Assembly: GCA_017482495.1 (NCBI GenBank)
Contig: JAFUMU010000034.1
Location: forward strand, 1-51,648
DNA: 51,648 nt
Origin: Clostridia bacterium
GTDB lineage: Bacteria; Bacillota; Clostridia; Oscillospirales; CAG-272
Reading direction: 5' to 3'
A model generated the notes under the pieces. That model was not told the origin of the DNA, made no database searches, and saw only the letters and a program-made list of their open reading frames with translations. The translations under genes and the position numbers were made by a program. Shown one piece after another: positions 46,871 through 51,648 of the stretch. The first letter of the stretch is position 1, and each line of letters starts with the position of its first letter.

Positions 46871-47653
46871 ATGGCAAAAATAAAAATACTCTGCGTGGGA
46901 GACGTGGTTGGCAACGCAGGCTGCCGCTATCTTGAAGGAGGCAGACTTCGCAGATGTGCATCTTCCCTTGGCGCAGACCTTGTTATCGTTAACGGAGAAA
47001 ATTCCGCCTCGGGCAACGGAATGAGCCGCGAAAGCGCCTCGTCATTGCTGGCAAGCGGAGCCGACGTTGTAACAGGAGGCAACCATACCTTCAAGCGCAG
47101 AGAAATATATGATATGCTGGATGACGAGAGCTCATTGCTCCGTCCTGCAAACTACCCGGGAAGCGTCCCCGGCAACGGATATACTGTAGCAGAGTGTATG
47201 GGCTATCGTATCCTTGTTATCAACCTTCTGGGATGCGTTTATATGGAGAGCCTGGCAAGTCCATTTGAGACGGCAGAAAGGATACTCCGTGAAATGAAAG
47301 GGAAATACGATATTTCAGTTATAGATATACACGCAGAGGCAACAAGCGAAAAAATGTGTCTTGCAAGATATCTTGACGGTCGTGTCAGCGCAGTATTCGG
47401 TACACATACACACGTGCAGACCTCCGACGCACAGGTGCTTCCCGCCGGAACGGGATATATAACAGACCTTGGTATGACCGGCAGTATGAACGGAATTCTT
47501 GGGGTTAAAACTGAAAATATAATTCATAAATTCACAGTTAAGACTCCGATTTTCTTCGAAGCGGCAGAGGGTAACGTCTCAGCCCACGGCGCCGTTTTCA
47601 CAGTAGATACAGATACGGGACTCTGCATTAACGCAGAGTCAGTGATATTCTGA
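46871..47653 (+). CDS. ymdB: YmdB-like metallophosphoesterase (TIGR00282 family)
   Basis: A 260-residue metallophosphoesterase of the YmdB family, which in Bacillus hydrolyses cyclic nucleotide phosphates and affects biofilm choice. The metal site is seen in ILCVGDVVGNAGCRYL (Asp), VIVNGENSASGNGMS (Glu/Asn), DVVTGGNHTFKRREI (Asn/His), SVIDIHAEATSEKM and VFGTHTHVQTSDAQVL (two His), all family hallmarks, along with YITDLGMTGSMNGILGVKTE. ATG 46871 has no obvious ribosome binding site; an in-frame TTG at 46859 fares no better. The hairpin before it may matter for its expression. It is followed by galK at 36 bases. Identification is firm. Confidence 0.93.
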   Translation: MAKIKILCVGDVVGNAGCRYLEGGRLRRCASSLGADLVIVNGENSASGNGMSRESASSLLASGADVVTGGNHTFKRREIYDMLDDESSLLRPANYPGSVPGNGYTVAECMGYRILVINLLGCVYMESLASPFETAERILREMKGKYDISVIDIHAEATSEKMCLARYLDGRVSAVFGTHTHVQTSDAQVLPAGTGYITDLGMTGSMNGILGVKTENIIHKFTVKTPIFFEAAEGNVSAHGAVFTVDTDTGLCINAESVIF

Positions 47654-47689
47654 TAAAATAAATAGCTTTTGCATAAAGCGGAGGTTATT

Positions 47690-48976
47690 ATGAATATAAC
47701 AGAACTCAAAAACTATATAAAAAACGGAGAGCTTGATGCACTCCTCTCAGATTCTTGCGCAATTGATCCCGAAAATGCAAGGGGGAAATATATTTCCCTG
47801 TGCGACAGCTTCGAGAAGCGCTTCGGCGCAGACAGAGATGTATATCTCCTTTCTGTCGGCGGAAGAACAGAAGTCTCAGGTAATCATACAGACCATAATA
47901 AGGGCAAGGTAATGGCAGCCGCAGTCAATCTTGAGCTTGTGGCAGTTGCCGCAAAACGTGACGATGGTATTATCTGCGTCAAAAGTGAAGGATTTCCCGA
48001 GGACACAGTCCCACCCGATGCTGCAGAATTCCCCGACGAAAGCAAATATTTCACATCCTATTCCCTCATCGCAGGTATGGAAAATGCATTCATCCTCAGA
48101 GATCTTAATATAGGCGGATTTGACGCATATACAATGTCAAGCGTCATGAAGGGATCGGGGCTTTCATCCTCTGCCGCATTTGAAGTGATGATAGGTAATA
48201 TCCTGAATCACCTTTATAACGACGGTAAGGTGGATAATGTCGAGATCGCAAAAATGGCGCAGTTTGCCGAAAACGTGTTCTTTGGCAAGCCTTGCGGACT
48301 GATGGACCAGATGGCTTGCGCAGTGGGCGGATTTATAGCAATAGACTTCAAGGATACCAATGCACCTGTTATCAAAAAGTTGGACTTCGACCTTGATAAG
48401 GCAGGATATTCCCTGTGCATAATCAATACGGGCGGCAATCACGCAGACCTTAATGAGGACTATGCATCTGTGCCGGCTGAAATGAAAAAGGTAGCAAAGC
48501 TTCTGGGCTGTGACGTACTCCGCCAAACAGACCGCCACACACTTATAAAAAACGCCCCATTGGTGCGCCGGGAAGCAGGCGACAGAGCATTTCTTCGCGC
48601 ACTCCATTTTCTTTCCGAAAACGAAAGAGTGGATACAATAGCCGAAGCTCTTGAAAATAACGACATTAACGGCTTTCTCAACGGTATTAAAGCCTCAGGT
48701 GACTCAAGCTTTAAATATCTGCAGAATGTTTATACAACAAAAAATGTAAGCGAGCAAGGGCTCTCAGTTGCACTTGCACTTACAGAGAGCTACTTCGGTA
48801 ATAATTCCAATGCCGCATGGAGAGTACACGGCGGCGGATTTGCAGGAACCATACAGGTCTTCCTTCCCGAAAGCGAAAAGACAAAATATGTTGAATATAT
48901 GGCAAGCGTGTTTGGAGAAGGCTCCTGCCACCTGCTTTCCGTAAGAGGGGCTGGTGCAATATGCCTCGCAAGGTAA
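47690..48976 (+). CDS. galK: Galactokinase
   Basis: A GHMP kinase that phosphorylates galactose at C1. The 428-residue length is a little longer than the typical 390. Motif 1 is VGGRTEVSGNHTDHNKGKV (the galactokinase signature GRxNxxGEHTDYN, here with TEVSGN), motif 2 is MKGSGLSSSAAFEVMIGNIL, and motif 3 is RVHGGGFAGTIQVFLPES. GMENAFILRDLNIGGF and CGLMDQMACAVGGFIAID are also typical. The start ATG 47690 has GGAGG six bases upstream. No galT or galE is adjacent. The substitutions in motif 1 (E43-type residue kept, sugar-binding residues changed) leave some room for a different sugar. It overlaps the next gene by 16 bases. Confidence 0.9.
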   Translation: MNITELKNYIKNGELDALLSDSCAIDPENARGKYISLCDSFEKRFGADRDVYLLSVGGRTEVSGNHTDHNKGKVMAAAVNLELVAVAAKRDDGIICVKSEGFPEDTVPPDAAEFPDESKYFTSYSLIAGMENAFILRDLNIGGFDAYTMSSVMKGSGLSSSAAFEVMIGNILNHLYNDGKVDNVEIAKMAQFAENVFFGKPCGLMDQMACAVGGFIAIDFKDTNAPVIKKLDFDLDKAGYSLCIINTGGNHADLNEDYASVPAEMKKVAKLLGCDVLRQTDRHTLIKNAPLVRREAGDRAFLRALHFLSENERVDTIAEALENNDINGFLNGIKASGDSSFKYLQNVYTTKNVSEQGLSVALALTESYFGNNSNAAWRVHGGGFAGTIQVFLPESEKTKYVEYMASVFGEGSCHLLSVRGAGAICLAR

Positions 48977-49287
48977 AAAACGGGACTAAATATGCCCTTC
49001 TGATCATCGTCAATTTCATATGGATGTTCGTTGTGTACCGCGCAATTCTGATGCTCAGTGAGCACTACGGCACCCTCATCCCATATATCATCTGCGCATC
49101 CGTATACCTCGTTGCGTCCGCATTTCTCCTGGGATTTTATTACTTCAGTACATCAGGAGAGACAGACCCGGTAAAAAAGGAAAAGTATAAGCCCATGCTG
49201 CTGTGGGCATTTCCCATAGTAACAGTGCTTTTGCTTGATGTGCTGGAAGCAGTGGTCCTTGACTATTTTATAAATTTGTTTTCATAG
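48961..49287 (+). CDS. Small membrane protein of unknown function
   Basis: A 108-residue protein with three hydrophobic helices (ALLIIVNFIWMFVVYRAILM, TLIPYIICASVYLVASAFLL, and MLLWAFPIVTVLLLDVLEAV). It starts inside the last 16 bases of galK and ends 12 bases before pgsA, so it is translated from the same message. The loop between helices two and three (FSTSGETDPVKKEKYKP) is charged. No family is recognised. Its place before pgsA suggests a membrane role, nothing more specific. Confidence 0.7.
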   Translation: MPRKVKNGTKYALLIIVNFIWMFVVYRAILMLSEHYGTLIPYIICASVYLVASAFLLGFYYFSTSGETDPVKKEKYKPMLLWAFPIVTVLLLDVLEAVVLDYFINLFS

Positions 49288-49299
49288 GAGTTTTTTGAA

Positions 49300-49878
49300 A
49301 TGAAGCTGAATCTTCCCAATAAGCTGACACTTTTAAGAATAGTGCTCGTTCCCGTGTTTATGGCATCGATGCTGGCTATTCCCGATGATACGATCTCTCG
49401 CCTTGTGTCCTTTGCAGTTTTTGTAGTAACATCACTGACGGATATGCTGGACGGCAAGATCGCAAGAAAGTATAACCTTATCACAAACTTCGGTAAATTT
49501 ATGGACCCTCTGGCAGATAAATTTATGGTGTTTGGCGCAATGATAGCAATACTGGTAAGATACACCTATCTGACCCCTGTGTTTGTATGGGCGGCATCCA
49601 TCGTAATGTTCAGAGAGCTTGCAGTAACATCCATCCGCCTTGTAGCCGCAGGACAGGAGCATCTTGTCATCGCCGCAAGCTGGCTGGGTAAAGTAAAAAC
49701 AGTAAGCCAGGTGGTGTGCATCTGTACAGTGATCCTCGAGCCCTGTATCCCCTTTTTCCTGTTCAATGATCATCACGTTCTTTCTTACGTAACAATAGCA
49801 TTTATGATAGTAATGACCCTGTGGAGCGGTATAGATTACCTTAAAACATATTGGAAGTTCATTAAGCCCACAGAATAA
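49300..49878 (+). CDS. pgsA: CDP-diacylglycerol--glycerol-3-phosphate 3-phosphatidyltransferase
   Basis: The membrane enzyme that makes phosphatidylglycerol phosphate. The 192-residue protein has the CDP-alcohol phosphatidyltransferase motif in the form DMLDGKIARKYNLITNFGKF then MDPLADKF, matching DG(x)2AR(x)8G(x)3D(x)3D. It opens with NLPNKLTLLRIVLVPVFMAS, the classic PgsA start, and has four to five further hydrophobic helices. AGGAG precedes ATG 49300. It lies at the end of the ymdB-galK operon and is followed by a strong terminator. In many Firmicutes pgsA and ymdB are close to each other, which supports both names. Confidence 0.96.
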   Translation: MKLNLPNKLTLLRIVLVPVFMASMLAIPDDTISRLVSFAVFVVTSLTDMLDGKIARKYNLITNFGKFMDPLADKFMVFGAMIAILVRYTYLTPVFVWAASIVMFRELAVTSIRLVAAGQEHLVIAASWLGKVKTVSQVVCICTVILEPCIPFFLFNDHHVLSYVTIAFMIVMTLWSGIDYLKTYWKFIKPTE

Positions 49879-49888
49879 AGAAAAAATA

Positions 49889-49925
49889 AACGGGGCCGTC
49901 GCCTTTTGCTTGCGACAGCCCCGTT
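49889..49925. terminator. Bidirectional stem-loop between pgsA and the small downstream gene
   Basis: AACGGGGC-C-GTCGC pairs with GCGAC-A-GCCCCGTT around a 9-base loop. A-rich bases precede it and TTTCTATG follows, so it can end transcripts from both sides. Confidence 0.85.
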
Positions 49926-49931
49926 TCTATG

Positions 49932-50123
49932 TTAATTATTACATTCCTTAAGCTTCATTTCCGCACCGGCTCTTCCTAAACGAACAAGAGCGGCGTATAC
50001 TGCATTATGTATTTCCGGATCGTAATTGCATTTCAGATGCTCCTCCAGCAGCTCAACGTTGCCCTCGTTTTCCGCTTTTTCAAGACGACGCAGAACAGCA
50101 CTGTTGATAAGCCTGTCGCTCAC
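49932..50123 (-). CDS. Small helical protein of unknown function
   Basis: A 63-residue protein that starts with GTG 50123, eight bases after a GGGGTG-type site, and ends seven bases before the shared stem-loop. It is predicted to be mostly helical (INSAVLRRLEKAENEGNVEL, then DPEIHNAVYAALVRLGRAGA), with a conserved-looking NYDPEIHNAVYAALVRLGRAG core. No domain is recognised. The good start signal and terminator support it as real. Confidence 0.6.
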   Translation of the reverse strand: MSDRLINSAVLRRLEKAENEGNVELLEEHLKCNYDPEIHNAVYAALVRLGRAGAEMKLKECNN

Positions 50124-50276
50124 CGTTTTATCACCCCTTTCTTTACTATTATATTACTCCGTATTTGTGAATTGTGTGTGAAAATCTATGGTTATTTTCA
50201 TTAATTTGGGCAATTTACACAATGTTCGTAATTTCGACTGAATCGATTCATAAATAACGGCATATACTTTCAGTAG
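50124..50276. other. AT-rich intergenic stretch, no gene seen
   Basis: It contains the ribosome binding site of the small minus-strand gene and AT-rich sequence with the short palindrome GAATCGATTC near 50240-50249. No further feature is supported. Confidence 0.5.
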
Positions 50277-50349
50277 GCGAAATAACGCCGCTTCCCTCTC
50301 ACCTGTAGTTGACCACGCCTCGGGACTGCATACGAGAGGGATTTTTTCG
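50275..50349 (+). ncRNA. Candidate structured RNA with terminator-like end
   Basis: A short hairpin GGCG-AAATAA-CGCC at 50277-50290 precedes a larger stem: CCCTCTC (50294-50300), 3-base internal loop, TGTAGT pairing with ACTGCA, a terminal loop TTGACCACGCCTCGGG, and GAGAGGG (50334-50340) followed by ATTTTTT. The loop segment CGCCT can pair with AGGCG at 50276-50280, giving a possible pseudoknot. It could be a small RNA or a riboswitch-like leader. No reading frame follows directly. Confidence 0.45.
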
Positions 50350-50367
50350 TCCCCCCGAAGGATGGGG

Positions 50368-50870
50368 GACGGAAAATGCAGAATTCAGAGTGCAGAATGC
50401 AGAATTGAGCTACACAAACCCAAGACCCTGTATCCAAGGCTCCCTCCGAGAGGGAGCTGGCGCCGAAGACGACTGAGGGAGTATGCGCAAAGAATCAATT
50501 ATGGCTATCTTCACCCCCCGAGCGATAAGGATGCACGTTTATCCGTTGGGCGGCTTGCCTTCAAGCCGCCGCAACGATAGGTTTAAGCTCGACGAAACGG
50601 CGGGATGAGGGCATCCCGCCCTACAGAGACAGAGGGCACGTTCACCGAAACCAAGAGTGCAGGCTTGTGAAGTACAAACCCAAGACACCTGTAGGGCGGA
50701 GAAAAACCTGACTTTGTCAGGTTAATGCAGAATTCAGAGTGAAGAATGCAGAATTAAGCTGCACGTTCCCAAGCCCCCTGTAGGGCGGCTTGCCTTCAAG
50801 CCGCCGCTTGAATAAATTTAAGCCGTACGAAGCGGCGGGATGATGGCGTCGCTCCCTACGATAAATGTGC
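50368..50870. repeat. Repeat-rich intergenic region (families 2 and 3)
   Basis: Family 3 units built on GCAGAATTCAGAGTG and GCAGAATT occur at about 50377-50406 and 50727-50756. A hairpin GGCTCCCTC / GAGGGAGC lies near 50441-50460. Family 2 hairpins are at 50549-50570 and 50784-50805 (both GGCGGCTTGCC / AAGCCGCC type), at 50598-50626 (CGGCGGGATG...CCTACAG) and 50833-50860. TGTAGGGCGG occurs near 50691 and 50779. No gene is supported. Confidence 0.75.
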
Positions 50871-50993
50871 GCCATTCGGCATCGATTTTGCTCTTCCGTA
50901 ATATCTGTGCGGTACGCCGCTGAGAGAAGTGCATAAAAAGGATGAAATGTGTAATATTTTTTTAATATATTCTTATAAAATTGAAAAAAACTA

Positions 50994-51048
50994 TGGAAAA
51001 GTGGAAAGATGTGTGGTATAATAACGTGACGATATCTGTAAAGATATC
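50994..51048 (+). promoter_or_regulatory. Promoter and leader hairpin of ppdK
   Basis: A consensus TATAAT at 51017-51022 with a poor -35 (TGGAAA at 50994-50999). The leader has a 7-bp hairpin GATATCT / AGATATC at 51031-51048 followed by TTTTT, which looks like a weak attenuator before the AT-rich run to the ribosome binding site. Confidence 0.6.
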
Positions 51049-51101
51049 TTTTTCCTGGTGGTTAGAAACAAACAAAAATATAATTTTGGAGGAACAAACA
51101 A

Positions 51102-51648
51102 ATGGGAAAGAAATTTGTGTACCTTTTCTCTGAGGGCGACGCATCCATGCGCGAACTCCTCGGCGGTAAGGGTGCAAACCTCGCAGAGATGACAAAGATC
51201 GGTCTTCCTGTACCTCAGGGCTTCACAATCTCCACAGAAGCTTGTACACAGTACTATGAAGACGGCAAGATGATCAACGACGATATCCAGGCAGAGATCA
51301 TGGAATACGTTGAAAAGATGGAAGGCATTACCGGCAAGAAGTTCGGCGACCTTGAGAATCCCCTTCTCGTTTCCGTTCGTTCCGGTGCAAGAGCTTCCAT
51401 GCCCGGTATGATGGATACAATCCTCAACCTCGGTCTTAATGAAGAAGTTGTAGAAGTTATGGCTAAGAAGTCCGGCAATGCTCGTTGGGCATGGGACTGC
51501 TACAGAAGATTTATCCAGATGTACTCCGACGTAGTTATGGAAGTTGGTAAGAAGTACTTCGAGGAGCTCATCGATAAGATGAAGGAAGAAAAGGTAGTAA
51601 CACAGGACGTTGACCTTACAGCAGACGACCTCAAGGCTCTCGCAGGCC
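51102..51648 (+). CDS. ppdK: Pyruvate, phosphate dikinase, N-terminal part (cut by window edge)
   Basis: PPDK interconverts pyruvate, ATP and phosphate with PEP, AMP and pyrophosphate. In anaerobes it often runs in the glycolytic direction with pyrophosphate. The first 182 residues are visible: [55 protein letters not shown], and [28 protein letters not shown], the ATP-grasp domain of PPDK ([16 protein letters not shown] is diagnostic and separates it from PEP synthase). AGGAGG-like TTGGAGGAAC precedes ATG 51102. The swivelling His domain and TIM barrel lie beyond the window. With pyk in the same region both PEP/pyruvate routes exist. Confidence 0.97.
   Translation, partial: MGKKFVYLFSEGDASMRELLGGKGANLAEMTKIGLPVPQGFTISTEACTQYYEDGKMINDDIQAEIMEYVEKMEGITGKKFGDLENPLLVSVRSGARASMPGMMDTILNLGLNEEVVEVMAKKSGNARWAWDCYRRFIQMYSDVVMEVGKKYFEELIDKMKEEKVVTQDVDLTADDLKALAG

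Noticed and set aside
50368-50870. CRISPR array or insertion sequence
   Set aside because: Repeats are short, mixed in type and unevenly spaced; there is no transposase frame or clear terminal repeat pair.

Overview
The window looks like a chromosomal segment of a spore-forming-lineage Clostridia bacterium (Bacillota), most like gut Oscillospiraceae/Ruminococcaceae. Supporting signs are spoVAC and a SpoVK-like ATPase, a tryptophan T-box leader, strong AGGAGG ribosome binding sites with some GTG and TTG starts, a dockerin protein, NrdR, a VanZ-like protein, and ferredoxin-era central metabolism genes such as pyruvate phosphate dikinase. Genus or species cannot be told from the sequence alone. 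I call 50 protein genes (two cut by the window edges) and one tRNA-Gln.

Layout. 1-4443: end of a leucine/isoleucine block (leuD tail, leuB, a DUF815-type AAA ATPase, ilvA, ridA). 4444-8900: a composite repeat, a VanZ-like gene, and a GntR/ABC ATPase/ABC permease operon with a clear promoter and palindromic operator. 8970-12930: tRNA modification and sulfur transfer (iscS-nifU-mnmA, then miaA), a coherent set because the desulfurase can supply sulfur for MnmA and for ThiI further on. 13035-16290: a CbbX/SpoVK-type ATPase, two zinc-ribbon proteins, a second composite repeat and spoVAC. 16300-17650: an AT-rich accessory patch with a GNAT gene and a likely orphan toxin/immunity pair. 17780-23530: a glycyl radical enzyme without its activase, a GH36-like glycosidase, an acyltransferase and a YitT protein. 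23690-25280: a stand-alone phage-type lysis cassette. 25430-31530: nrdR, tRNA-Gln, an EF-G paralogue, a phosphate transporter, an atypical leaderless regulator and thiI. 31680-35600: ECF sigma factor, anti-sigma/transglutaminase fusion and lipoprotein. 36190-37870: trpB under a tryptophan T-box. 37900-45300: a cohesin-like/dockerin protein, a ZIP transporter, fba, pyk, and an amidase with CxxC repeats next to a membrane zincin. 45440-49930: a MinD-like ATPase paired with a methylglyoxal-synthase-like protein that has lost its catalytic residues, then ymdB, galK, a small membrane protein and pgsA. 50124-51101: repeats and a candidate structured RNA, then the start of ppdK.

Two observations stand out. 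First, a dispersed non-coding composite repeat (full copies near 4462-4795 and 15000-15290, partial or diverged copies near 295-463, 31497-31640 and 35935-36175) has end hairpins with conserved loops and covarying stems. Its long central hairpin module lies in opposite orientation in the two best copies, as if it had been inverted between flanking inverted repeats. Second, a two-gene unit at 45529-46795 joins a MinD-type ATPase to a catalytically dead methylglyoxal synthase fold, suggesting a sensor or adaptor function not described by either parent family. Other things worth testing are the orphan lysis cassette, the orphan glycyl radical enzyme, the toxin/immunity pair, an inverted duplication of a tRNA 3' end, and a pseudoknot-capable RNA near 50277-50349.

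All function names rest on motif reading and general family knowledge. No database search was possible.
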